NCBI GenBank assembly: GCA_023390875.1
Contig: JAEWCA010000564.1
Coordinates: forward strand, 1 to 5,887
DNA: 5,887 nt
From: Actinomycetes bacterium
GTDB taxonomy: Bacteria; Actinomycetota; Actinomycetes; Actinomycetales; Cellulomonadaceae
Direction of reading: 5' to 3'
Shown here: positions 1-5,887 of the stretch, piece after piece
Layout of the letters: the number at the start of each line of letters is the position of its first letter
Numbering within the stretch: the first letter of the stretch is position 1
Position numbers and translations under genes: made by a program
The notes under the pieces: generated by a model
Databases searched by the model: none
What the model was told of the DNA's origin: nothing
What the model saw: only the letters and a program-made list of their open reading frames with translations

Positions 1-227
1 CCGAGCCCTCGCCGCCCCCGGCGCCCGAGCCGACGCCGACCCCCACGCCGACCCCCACGCCGACCCCGACGCCGACGTTCGTCCCCGAGCCGATCTACAG
101 CACCTGGGGCTTCACCTTCTCGTGCGACGGGCACGACGGCTTCACGGTGCACGCGGGCGACATCGACACGCTCGTGGACCGCGGGGTGGACAGGCTGGGC
201 GGGCTCGAGCCACGGCTGGTGTCATGA
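1..227 (+). CDS. C-terminal fragment of an unrecognised exported protein with a Thr-Pro linker
   Basis: The reading frame is open from the left edge (first whole codon at 3) to a TGA at 225-227, giving the last 74 residues of a protein whose start lies outside the window. It opens with a Pro/Glu/Ser/Ala-rich stretch and then an uninterrupted (Thr-Pro)7 run. This is a low-complexity linker of the kind actinobacteria use to join domains outside the cell or to space a domain from membrane or wall. About 47 further residues follow, containing a segment reading TWGFTFSCDGHDGFTV and ending in GGLEPRLVS; this tail has one Cys and no hydrophobic helix. I do not recognise this tail domain. The frame is supported by linker composition, by third-position G/C, and by the position of its stop just ahead of the next gene. 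An extracytoplasmic location is inferred from the linker only. It may be co-transcribed with the OmpA-domain gene, which starts 44 bp later. Confidence 0.65.
   Translation, partial: EPSPPPAPEPTPTPTPTPTPTPTPTFVPEPIYSTWGFTFSCDGHDGFTVHAGDIDTLVDRGVDRLGGLEPRLVS
33..77 (+). repeat. 12-bp tandem repeat encoding the Thr-Pro linker
   Basis: The unit ACGCCGACCCCC is present three times in a row (33-44, 45-56, 57-68, the last copy ending in G) and is followed by a partial copy to 77. The period is a multiple of three and in frame, so each unit adds Thr-Pro-Thr-Pro. The repeat belongs to the coding sequence of the first gene. Copy number could vary between strains by slippage, which would change linker length without breaking the frame. 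Confidence 0.75.
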
Positions 228-257
228 TGTCCGATGCGTTGCGAATGTCCGCCCACC

Positions 258-264
258 GGAAGGA
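258..264 (+). promoter_or_regulatory. Ribosome binding site that fixes the OmpA-domain gene start
   Basis: GGAAGGA lies 7 bases ahead of the ATG at 272. It contains AGGA, complementary to the 16S rRNA 3' end, at standard spacing. Earlier in-frame starts (ATG 224, 227, 245) have no comparable purine tract. The site therefore favours 272, which also puts the signal sequence at the very N terminus. Confidence 0.65.
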
Positions 265-271
265 CCACCTG

Positions 272-1354
272 ATGCCGGCCAGACGCTGGCTGCGCCGTCT
301 CGGCCCGGCGACGACCGCTCTGGTCGCCGCCGGTCTGCTGCTCGGGGCGACCCCGAGCCCGTCCGGCGGGGACCAGGTCCCCACGGGTGTCGTCACCGTC
401 GACGGCCAGCAGACGCCCATCCTCGGCCGGTTCGTCTACCACGAGTTCGACACCGACACGAACCCTGAGGTGCGCGGGCTCGTGCACGGCGTGAGGCGGG
501 TGGACGGCGGCACGGTGCTCTACTACTCGATCGGCTCGAAGGCGGCCGGCGACTTCGACGGCAGCCGCGCCTTCCCGAACTCGTCGTTCCCGTACGAGCT
601 CAACCGCGGCGTGGACCTCGCGCTCGTCGACACGCATTCGTTGGCGGCGTACCGCCCGCTGTGGACGGGCGACACCACGTTCGCGTCGGACACCTCCGAC
701 CTCGACTCGAAGTCGGGCGAGCTGCGCGTGGGCTGGGCCGTCTTTCCCGAGCTCCCCGCGGACGTCGCGACCGTGCAGGTCGTGATGCCGTGGGGCACCG
801 CCGCCGGCGAGGTCCCCGTCGAGGACGGCGCGCTGGAACCTGTGAGCAAGGAGCCCGCCCCCTACGTGGGCGCCGGCTGGCCGAGCGTCCCGCAGGGCAG
901 CGAGCTGTCCGGCGCGGACACGGCGGCGGTCACGTTCGTGCTCGCGCGGCGCTCGTCGGACCTCGCGCAGACCGCGCAGGTCGTGGAGACGCCGCAGGCG
1001 GTGGCCGTGACGCTCGACGCCAACGTGCTGTTCGCGTCGGGCTCCGCGGAGCTGTCTCCGGAGGCCCAGCAGACGCTGGCGGCCGTCGCCGCGGACATCA
1101 AGGAGCGCGGTACCGGAGAGGTGGTGGTCACCGGGCACACGGACTCCGACGGGTCGGACGCCTTCAACCAGACTCTCTCCGAGCAGCGGGCGACCGCCGT
1201 GGTCGGCGTGCTGCAACCCTCCTCCGGCAGCGGGGTGACCTTCACCGCCGTCGGCAAGGGAGAGGCCGAGCCGGTGGCACCGAACGACACCGACGAGGGC
1301 AAGCAGGCCAACCGCCGCGTGACCGTCGTCTACTCCGTGCAGGGGGCGAAGTGA
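272..1354 (+). CDS. Secreted OmpA-family peptidoglycan-binding protein
   Basis: A 360-residue protein with three parts. Residues 1 to about 30 form an export signal: Arg-rich start (MPARRWLRRL), then a hydrophobic core (ATTALVAAGLLLGA). The cleavage site is not clear, so an uncleaved signal anchor is possible. Residues about 50-190 form a beta-rich domain I cannot name; it resembles the body of the downstream lipoprotein (DLALVDT at 115-121 and a VFPELP...ATVQVVMP stretch at 157-173). Residues about 244-357 are an OmpA-like domain with GHTD, LSEQRA, GKGEAEPVAPNDT and NRRVTV in canonical order. Asp291 and Arg306 are 15 residues apart, matching the Asp271/Arg286 pair that binds diaminopimelate in Acinetobacter OmpA. 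There is no beta-barrel region, so this is not a porin; a non-covalent wall anchor outside the membrane is inferred. The start at 272 was chosen for its Shine-Dalgarno and the signal position. The stop overlaps the lipoprotein start, suggesting one operon. Confidence 0.88.
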   Translation: MPARRWLRRLGPATTALVAAGLLLGATPSPSGGDQVPTGVVTVDGQQTPILGRFVYHEFDTDTNPEVRGLVHGVRRVDGGTVLYYSIGSKAAGDFDGSRAFPNSSFPYELNRGVDLALVDTHSLAAYRPLWTGDTTFASDTSDLDSKSGELRVGWAVFPELPADVATVQVVMPWGTAAGEVPVEDGALEPVSKEPAPYVGAGWPSVPQGSELSGADTAAVTFVLARRSSDLAQTAQVVETPQAVAVTLDANVLFASGSAELSPEAQQTLAAVAADIKERGTGEVVVTGHTDSDGSDAFNQTLSEQRATAVVGVLQPSSGSGVTFTAVGKGEAEPVAPNDTDEGKQANRRVTVVYSVQGAK

Positions 1355-1980
1355 GGAAGCTCTGGCTGTCCCTGGTCGGCGCTGTGGTGCTCGTCGTCGG
1401 CGCGGTGCTCGTGCTCGTCTCCTGCACGGGTGGGGACGGCGCACCCGCCCCCACCGGCACCCGTCCGTCCACCCCCGCGGGCGAGGACGACGGGATGACG
1501 CGTGCCGAGCTGCAGGACAGCGTGTTCGACGGCGACGTCGGCTCGTCGGACGTGCTCGGGTCGGTCGAGGGCAAGGTGCCGGACCGTACGAAGGACATCC
1601 CGGGCCGCATCGACGTCACCGAGGTGCTCGCCACGGAGAACAGCACGCTCGTGCGGTTCACGCTGGTCAACACGCAGGACACGGACCCGCTGCTGGACCT
1701 GTCGGCGTTCAACCAGTCGCGGCCGCTGGCGCGGGACATCCGCGACGTCGCGATCGTGGACACCACCGGCGAGCAGCGTTACCTGCCGTGGATCGGCACG
1801 ACCGGCGTCGAGGGCGACGACCGATCGCTGTGCACCTGCGCGACGGCACCGGTGCAGTTCTCGGGGATCGGCCAGCTGCTGTCGGCGACGTTCCCGGCGA
1901 TCGACCCGTCCGCCGCGACCGTCACCGTCGAGGTGCCGGGCTTCCCGCCCGTGGAGGACGTGCCGGTCACCCGGCCGTGA
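1351..1980 (+). CDS. Putative lipoprotein with a domain resembling the preceding OmpA protein
   Basis: A 209-residue protein starting at a GTG that shares GTGA with the preceding stop, so translation is probably coupled; a G-rich AGGGGG tract sits 4 bases upstream. The N terminus MRKLW is followed by a hydrophobic run ending in LVLVSC, a good lipobox (L-V-S-C) with Cys25 as the predicted lipidation and cleavage residue. This indicates an outer-face membrane lipoprotein. Residues 26-48 are a Pro/Thr/Gly/Ala linker. From about residue 85 to 209 is a compact beta-strand-rich domain with DVAIVDT at 132-138, YLPW at 144-147, a Cys-Thr-Cys at 161-163, and FPAIDPSAATVTVEVP at 181-196. This order matches the N-terminal domain of the OmpA-family protein. 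The overall shape recalls small immunoglobulin-like lipoprotein domains such as DUF4352, but I cannot confirm membership. Function is unknown; co-encoding suggests the two proteins act together at the cell surface. Confidence 0.82.
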   Translation: MRKLWLSLVGAVVLVVGAVLVLVSCTGGDGAPAPTGTRPSTPAGEDDGMTRAELQDSVFDGDVGSSDVLGSVEGKVPDRTKDIPGRIDVTEVLATENSTLVRFTLVNTQDTDPLLDLSAFNQSRPLARDIRDVAIVDTTGEQRYLPWIGTTGVEGDDRSLCTCATAPVQFSGIGQLLSATFPAIDPSAATVTVEVPGFPPVEDVPVTRP

Positions 1981-2022
1981 CGTCACCGCACGGCGCGGAG
2001 GTGCTCGTCGTCCCAGAAATGG

Positions 2023-2054
2023 GTGACGGACATGTGGGTACCCGCACGTAACGT
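2023..2054 (+). promoter_or_regulatory. Candidate promoter of the ABC exporter operon, possibly leaderless
   Basis: TAACGT at 2049-2054 fits the actinobacterial -10 pattern TANNNT, and its last base lies 8 bases before GTG 2063. Transcription starting about 7 to 9 bases downstream would begin at or next to this GTG, giving a leaderless mRNA. That agrees with the absence of a Shine-Dalgarno here. The best -35 is GTGACG at 2023-2028, four of six matches to TTGACA, with a long 20-base spacer. The spacer holds the palindrome GGGTACCC (2036-2043). Everything here is pattern-based; the -35 is weak. Confidence 0.35.
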
Positions 2055-2062
2055 TGTCCCTC

Positions 2063-3871
2063 GTGCGCTCCCTCCCCCTCGACGATCCCGGCAGTCCGCC
2101 GCTGACCGGACCCGTCGCGCTCCTGTGGTGGCTGGCCCGCCGGCAGTGGGGCATCCTCCTCGTCGCCGTCGGGCTGGGCATCCTCATGTTCGCGTGCCAG
2201 GCGACGCTGCCCGCACTGACCGGGCGGGCCATCGACGGCGGTCTCGCGCACGGTTTCGGCCCCGACCTGTGGCGCGCCGCCGGCGCGCTCGGCGTGCTCG
2301 GCGTCGTGAGCGCCGCCGCGTCCGCGGTCGGGCACCGCTACGACATCGCGAACTGGTTGCGCGCCGCGTTCACGTCGTCGCAGCTCGTCGGGCAGACCGT
2401 GTCGCGGTCCGGTCACGCGATCACCGCCGAGCTCCCGACGGGCGAGGTCGTCTCCGCCGTCGCGAACGACGCCCTGCGCATCGGCGAGGTCTACGCGGTC
2501 GCCGCCCGGTTCATCGGCAGCATCGTCGCGTACGGCGTCGCCGCCGTCGTCATGCTGCGGCTGTCCGTGACGCTCGGGCTGGTCGTGCTGCTGGGCCTGC
2601 CGACCGTCGCGGTCGCGCTCGGCCTGATCGTCAAGCCGCTGCAGCGTCGCCAGGTCGCCCAGCGCGAGGCGTCGGGCCGCCTGACGACGCTCGGCTCCGA
2701 CACCGTCTCCGGCCTGCGGATCCTGCGCGGCATCGGCGGCGAGAGCGTCTTCAACGCGCGGTACCGCGAGCAGTCCCAGGTCGTGCGCGAGCGGGGCGTC
2801 GCGGTCGCGACCACCCAGTCGTGGCTCGACGCGCTGCAGGTGCTGCTCCCCGGCCTGTTCGTCGCGGCGCTCATCTGGCTCGGTGCGCACATGGCGCTCG
2901 CGGGCGAGATCACGCCCGGCCAGCTCGTCGCGACGTACGGGTACGCCGCGTTCCTCGCGTGGCCCGTGCAGAACGCCACGATGATGCTGCAGGCCGCGAC
3001 GCGCGCCCACGTCGGCGCCGGCAAGGTCATCAACGTGCTCAAGGTCGTGCCCTCGACGGGGGCGCGCCCGGCGACGGCGCAGGCACCCGACGGTGCCGTG
3101 CCGCTCGTCGACGAGACCAGCGGCGTCACCGTCGAGCCGGGCCGCGTCGTCGCGCTCGTCGGCGCCGACCCGGACGAGTCGGCCCGCATCGCGACCCGGC
3201 TCGGCCGGTTCGACGACGAGGGCGAGGCCGAGACCCCGGTGCGGCTCGGCGACGTGCTGCTCGCGGAGATCGACAAGGACCACGTGCGGCGCCGGATCGT
3301 CGTCGCCGAGGCCACGCCGCACCTGTTCTCGGGCGTGCTCGCGGAGGAGCTCGACGTGCACGGCGACCAGGACGAGGACCGGCTGCTCGCGGCCGTCGCG
3401 CTCGCCGACGCGCACGACGTGCTCGACTCGGTGCCCGACGGGCTCGCGGGCGAGCTGCCCGAGAAGGGCCGGTCGCTGTCGGGCGGCCAGCGCCAGCGCG
3501 TCGCGCTCGCCCGGGCGCTGCTGCTCGACCCGGAGATCCTCGTGCTCGTGGAGCCGACCAGCGCGGTCGACGCCCACACGGAGGCGCGGATCGCGTCGCG
3601 GCTCGCGGACGCCCGGCGTGGACGATCGACGCTCGTCGTCACCGCGTCGCCGCTCGTGCTCGACCACGTCGACGAGGTGCAGTTCGTGCAGGACGGGCAG
3701 CTCGTGGCCCGCGGCACGCACGACGAGCTGCTGTCCGGCGCCGCCGGTGCGCTCACCGCCGACGCCTACCGCCGCGTCGTCGGCCGCCACCTCGACGAGG
3801 ACGCCGCCGAGGCCGACCTCGACCTGCTGCAGGAGCAGGACAGCGTGACCCAGGGAGGAGGACGCTCGTGA
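2063..3871 (+). CDS. ABC exporter half-transporter with degenerate NBD (subunit 1 of a heterodimer)
   Basis: A 602-residue membrane half-transporter of the ABC exporter type. It has about six transmembrane helices (roughly 29-52, 70-90, 148-168, 169-190, 257-279, 287-308) followed by a nucleotide-binding domain (about 345-570). The NBD keeps the signature LSGGQ (472-476) and D-loop SAVD (500-503) but is broken elsewhere. The Walker A position reads GADPDESA (367-374), without the G-K-S/T. The Q-loop Gln is Ala417 by alignment to the LF of PHLFSG. The Walker B Asp is Val496 (LVLVEP) although Glu497 remains. The H-loop His is Ser529 (TASPL). Its own Walker side probably cannot hydrolyse and may not bind ATP, while its LSGGQ can complete the partner's site. 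An acidic tail follows 570. GTG 2063 is preferred; TTG 2054 is in frame and would add three residues. It overlaps the next gene by GTGA. Substrate unknown; lipid, peptide or drug export are all possible. Confidence 0.92.
   Translation: MRSLPLDDPGSPPLTGPVALLWWLARRQWGILLVAVGLGILMFACQATLPALTGRAIDGGLAHGFGPDLWRAAGALGVLGVVSAAASAVGHRYDIANWLRAAFTSSQLVGQTVSRSGHAITAELPTGEVVSAVANDALRIGEVYAVAARFIGSIVAYGVAAVVMLRLSVTLGLVVLLGLPTVAVALGLIVKPLQRRQVAQREASGRLTTLGSDTVSGLRILRGIGGESVFNARYREQSQVVRERGVAVATTQSWLDALQVLLPGLFVAALIWLGAHMALAGEITPGQLVATYGYAAFLAWPVQNATMMLQAATRAHVGAGKVINVLKVVPSTGARPATAQAPDGAVPLVDETSGVTVEPGRVVALVGADPDESARIATRLGRFDDEGEAETPVRLGDVLLAEIDKDHVRRRIVVAEATPHLFSGVLAEELDVHGDQDEDRLLAAVALADAHDVLDSVPDGLAGELPEKGRSLSGGQRQRVALARALLLDPEILVLVEPTSAVDAHTEARIASRLADARRGRSTLVVTASPLVLDHVDEVQFVQDGQLVARGTHDELLSGAAGALTADAYRRVVGRHLDEDAAEADLDLLQEQDSVTQGGGRS
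3853..3862 (+). promoter_or_regulatory. Strong ribosome binding site for the second exporter subunit
   Basis: GGGAGGAGGA ends 5 bases before GTG 3868. It lies inside the 3' end of the first subunit gene. It fixes the second start and, with the 4-base overlap, should give coupled translation of the two subunits. Confidence 0.8.
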
Positions 3872-5601
3872 AGCTGCCCATCGCCGACACGGCCGCCGTG
3901 CGGGCGTACGCCGCCCACCTGCTGCGCACGCACCGCCGTCCGCTGACGAAGATCGCGACGCTGCACACGCTCGCCGCCGTCGCGGGCCTCGCCGGCCCGT
4001 GGCTGCTCGGCCGGCTCGTCGACGCCGTGAACGACGGCACGACGGTGTCGGCCGTCGATCGGCTCATCGCGTTCGGCGTCGCGGCCGTGCTCGCGCAGAC
4101 GGTGCTCATCCGGTTCGCGCAGAAGTCGTCGATGGTGTTCGGCGAGATGGTGTTCGCGCAGCTCCGCGAGGAGTTCATCGAGACCGTCACGTCGCTGCCG
4201 CTGTCGACGGTCGAGCGAGCCGGGACCGGTGACCTCGTGGCGCGCACGACGAACGACGTCAACCGGCTGCAGCACGCCGTGCGGTTCGGCGTGCCGCGCG
4301 TCATCGTCGCCGTGGTCACCATCACGCTCACGGTCGTCGCGAGCGTGCTGATGTCGCCGCTCGTGGCGCTCGCGATGTTCGTCGGCGTGCCCGGGATGCT
4401 CGTCGTCGTGCGCTGGTACCTCAAGCGCGCGACGCCCGCGTACCAGCGGGAGTCGGCGTCGTACGCCGCGCTCAACGGCACCATCACGGAGTCCGTCGAG
4501 GGGGCCCGCACCGTCGACGCGCTGCGGCTCGGCCCGCGCCGGATGCGTCGCGTGAACGCCGACCTGCACGAGGCGTTCCTCGCCGAGAAGGAGACGCTGC
4601 GGCTGCGCACGGTCCTGTTCCCCGGCATCGACCTCGCGTTCGTGCTCGCACCGGTCGCCGTGCTGCTCTGGGGCGGGTACCTGGCGTCTAACGGGTACGT
4701 GTCGCTCGGCGCGGTCGTGACGATCGTCATGTACACGTACCAGGTGACCGGGCCCGTCTGGGAGCTGATCTTCTGGATCGACGAGATCCAGGTGGCCGCG
4801 ACGTCGCTCGCGCGCATCGTCGGCGTCCAGCTCGTCGACCAGGACCGGCAGACCCGCGAGGGCACGCCGGCCGACGAGGACATCAGCGCGCGCGGCCTGC
4901 GGTACGCGTACCGCGAGGGGCACGACGTGCTGCACTCGATCGACCTCGACCTGCGGCACGGCGAGCGGCTCGCCGTCGTCGGCCCGTCGGGCGCCGGCAA
5001 GTCCACGCTCGGCCGCATGCTCGCCGGCATCCACCCGCCCACCGGCGGGTCGGTGACGGTCGGCGGCGTGCCGCTCGTCGACCTGCCGCTCGAGGACCTG
5101 CGCGGCCACGTGGCGCTCGTCACGCAGGAGCACCACGTGTTCGTCGGGACGCTCGCGGACAACCTGCGGCTCGCCGACGACACCGCGACCGACGCGGACC
5201 TGGAGCGTGCGCTGCGGGCCGTCGAGGCGTGGGACTGGGTCGCCGCGATGCCCGAGGGTCTCGCGACCGAGGTCGGCTCGGGCGGCGCCGCGCTGACGCC
5301 CGCGCAGGCCCAGCAGGTCGCGCTCGCGCGGCTCGTGCTGCTCGACCCGCACACGCTCGTGCTCGACGAGGCGACGTCGCTGCTCGACCCGCGCGCGGCC
5401 CGGCACCTCGAGAAGTCCCTGTCGGCCGTGCTGGAGGGCCGCACGGTCGTCGCGATCGCGCACCGGCTGCACACCGCGCACGACGCCGACCGGGTCGCCG
5501 TCGTCGACTCCGGGCGGATCTCCGAGATCGGGCCGCACGACGAGCTCGTGGCCGCGGGCGGCGACTACGCGGCGCTCTGGCACTCGTGGCAGCACGAGTG
5601 A
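3868..5601 (+). CDS. ABC exporter half-transporter with catalytic NBD (subunit 2 of a heterodimer)
   Basis: A 577-residue half-transporter. Membrane helices are at roughly 28-50, 66-84, 143-162, 163-183, 252-272 and 279-303; the NBD runs from about 340. Its ATP-binding motifs are intact: aromatic A-loop Tyr348, Walker A GPSGAGKST (372-380, Lys378), Q-loop Gln420, Walker B LVLDE with Asp500 and Glu501, D-loop SLLD, and H-loop His532 (IAHRL). The exception is the ABC signature, where LSGGQ is replaced by LTPAQ (476-480). This is the exact complement of subunit 1. Pairing should create one working ATP site (this Walker side plus subunit 1's LSGGQ) and one non-working site. Known asymmetric exporters (TM287/288, BmrCD, TAP, Pdr5) follow the same logic. 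The GTG start is fixed by a strong Shine-Dalgarno and the overlap with subunit 1. The frame stays open upstream to 2023, but that part is the shadow of subunit 1. Predicted ATP-driven export across the cytoplasmic membrane; substrate unknown. Confidence 0.93.
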   Translation: MKLPIADTAAVRAYAAHLLRTHRRPLTKIATLHTLAAVAGLAGPWLLGRLVDAVNDGTTVSAVDRLIAFGVAAVLAQTVLIRFAQKSSMVFGEMVFAQLREEFIETVTSLPLSTVERAGTGDLVARTTNDVNRLQHAVRFGVPRVIVAVVTITLTVVASVLMSPLVALAMFVGVPGMLVVVRWYLKRATPAYQRESASYAALNGTITESVEGARTVDALRLGPRRMRRVNADLHEAFLAEKETLRLRTVLFPGIDLAFVLAPVAVLLWGGYLASNGYVSLGAVVTIVMYTYQVTGPVWELIFWIDEIQVAATSLARIVGVQLVDQDRQTREGTPADEDISARGLRYAYREGHDVLHSIDLDLRHGERLAVVGPSGAGKSTLGRMLAGIHPPTGGSVTVGGVPLVDLPLEDLRGHVALVTQEHHVFVGTLADNLRLADDTATDADLERALRAVEAWDWVAAMPEGLATEVGSGGAALTPAQAQQVALARLVLLDPHTLVLDEATSLLDPRAARHLEKSLSAVLEGRTVVAIAHRLHTAHDADRVAVVDSGRISEIGPHDELVAAGGDYAALWHSWQHE

Positions 5602-5614
5602 CGGCTCGTCTGAC

Positions 5615-5887
5615 ATGACCGGCCCGATCGCCCTGCGAGGGGGTGTCGTCCTTCCCGACGACGCCCTCTCGTGGCGTTTCTCCCGGTCCAGCGGGCCGGG
5701 CGGCCAGTCGGTCAACACCGCCGACTCGCGGGCCGAGCTGTCGGTCGACCTGACCGCCGTGCTGTGGGCCGTGGCCGAGCAGGAGGCCCGGGTGCGCGAG
5801 CGGCTGGCCGGCCGGCTGCGCGGGGACGTGCTGACCGTCGCCGCGTCGGAGCACCGGTCGCAGCTGCGCAACCGCGAGGCCGCGCTG
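5615..5887 (+). CDS. arfB: ArfB-type ribosome-rescue peptidyl-tRNA hydrolase (N-terminal part)
   Basis: The ATG at 5615 opens a frame that runs off the right edge, giving the first 91 residues. The segment SRSSGPGGQSVNTADSRAEL holds the GGQ motif (residues 29-31), the catalytic loop shared by class I release factors and ArfB/YaeJ. Further on, SEHRSQLRNREAAL (78-91) matches the conserved R-S-Q-x-x-N-R-x-x-A stretch of the family. GGQ within the first 35 residues, with no codon-recognition domain ahead of it, indicates ArfB and not RF1 or RF2. ArfB enters stalled ribosomes lacking a stop codon and hydrolyses the peptidyl-tRNA. Family members are about 140 residues, so roughly 50 are missing, including the basic C-terminal tail that occupies the mRNA channel. 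There is no clear Shine-Dalgarno. The gene starts 13 bases after the exporter stop, so read-through transcription or coupling is likely. No functional link to the exporter is evident. Confidence 0.9.
   Translation, partial: MTGPIALRGGVVLPDDALSWRFSRSSGPGGQSVNTADSRAELSVDLTAVLWAVAEQEARVRERLAGRLRGDVLTVAASEHRSQLRNREAAL

Noticed and set aside
33..77. Short tandem repeat considered as CRISPR or non-coding satellite
   Set aside because: The units are 12 bp, adjacent without spacers, in frame, and encode a Thr-Pro linker.
1977..1986. Perfect 10-bp palindrome GTGACGTCAC over the lipoprotein stop
   Set aside because: It has no loop, so it is not a terminator hairpin, and GACGTC-type words are common in this composition. 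An operator role cannot be supported from a single copy.
1981..2028. Inverted repeat CGTCACC ... GGTGACG and a small CCCA-GAAA-TGGG hairpin (2012-2023), as a possible terminator after the lipoprotein
   Set aside because: The 7-bp stem has a 34-base loop, the small hairpin has only 4 pairs, and no T-run follows either. It is not convincing as an intrinsic terminator.
2023..3867. Upstream extension of the second exporter frame, making a 1192-codon frame
   Set aside because: This part translates to Arg/Ala-rich nonsense and coincides with the first subunit gene in another frame. The strong ribosome binding site and GTG at 3868 mark the true start.
2063..3871. First exporter gene considered as a decaying pseudogene because of its lost ATPase motifs
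   Set aside because: The frame is intact at full length, LSGGQ is perfect, and the losses are exactly complementary to the partner's lost signature. This indicates selection for an asymmetric pair, not decay.
1967..5871. Very long open frames on the minus strand (about 600-700 codons) opposite the exporter genes
   Set aside because: They mirror the real genes. In very GC-rich DNA the antisense frames lack stops, and the translations are low-complexity Arg/Asp/Gly or Ser/Thr/Arg text without domains.

Overview
The window is a very GC-rich stretch, with C or G at nearly every third codon position and frequent GTG starts. Every gene I can support lies on the + strand. Base composition, codon habits and the protein types (a secreted OmpA-domain protein and a lipoprotein in what looks like a monoderm, a paired ABC exporter, an actinobacterial-style ArfB) point to a high-GC actinobacterium. 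A Cellulomonas-like member of the Micrococcales is my best guess, but the sequence does not prove the genus.

Region 1 (1-1980) is a cell-envelope cluster. It begins with the C-terminal end of an exported-looking protein that has a (Thr-Pro)7 linker. Next come a secreted protein with a C-terminal OmpA-like peptidoglycan-binding domain (272-1354) and a lipoprotein (1351-1980) that overlaps it by 4 bp. The N-terminal half of the OmpA protein and the body of the lipoprotein appear to share one beta-rich domain: both carry a D-h-A-h-V-D-T segment and an A-x-F-P...A-T-V-x-V...P segment in the same order. They may therefore be diverged paralogues working as a pair, one anchored to peptidoglycan and one to the membrane. 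No function can be assigned beyond that.

Region 2 (about 1981-2062) is a short intergenic gap. It holds a plausible promoter for the next operon, with a TAACGT -10 placed so that the transcript could be leaderless from GTG 2063. A GGGTACCC dyad lies in an unusually long (20 bp) candidate spacer.

Region 3 (2063-5601) encodes two half-transporters of the ABC exporter (type IV / ABCB-like) class, overlapping by 4 bp. They are complementary. The first keeps LSGGQ but has lost the Walker A Lys, Walker B Asp, Q-loop Gln and H-loop His. The second keeps all of those but has LTPAQ in place of LSGGQ. The predicted heterodimer has one competent and one dead ATP site. The substrate is unknown.

Region 4 (5615-5887) is the start of an arfB-type ribosome-rescue peptidyl-tRNA hydrolase with the GGQ motif. 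It runs off the right edge, only 13 bp after the exporter.

I saw no RNA genes, insertion sequences, CRISPR arrays, attachment sites or convincing intrinsic terminators. No wholly new system can be claimed. The two points most worth following are the paired OmpA/lipoprotein domain and the extreme NBD asymmetry of the exporter.
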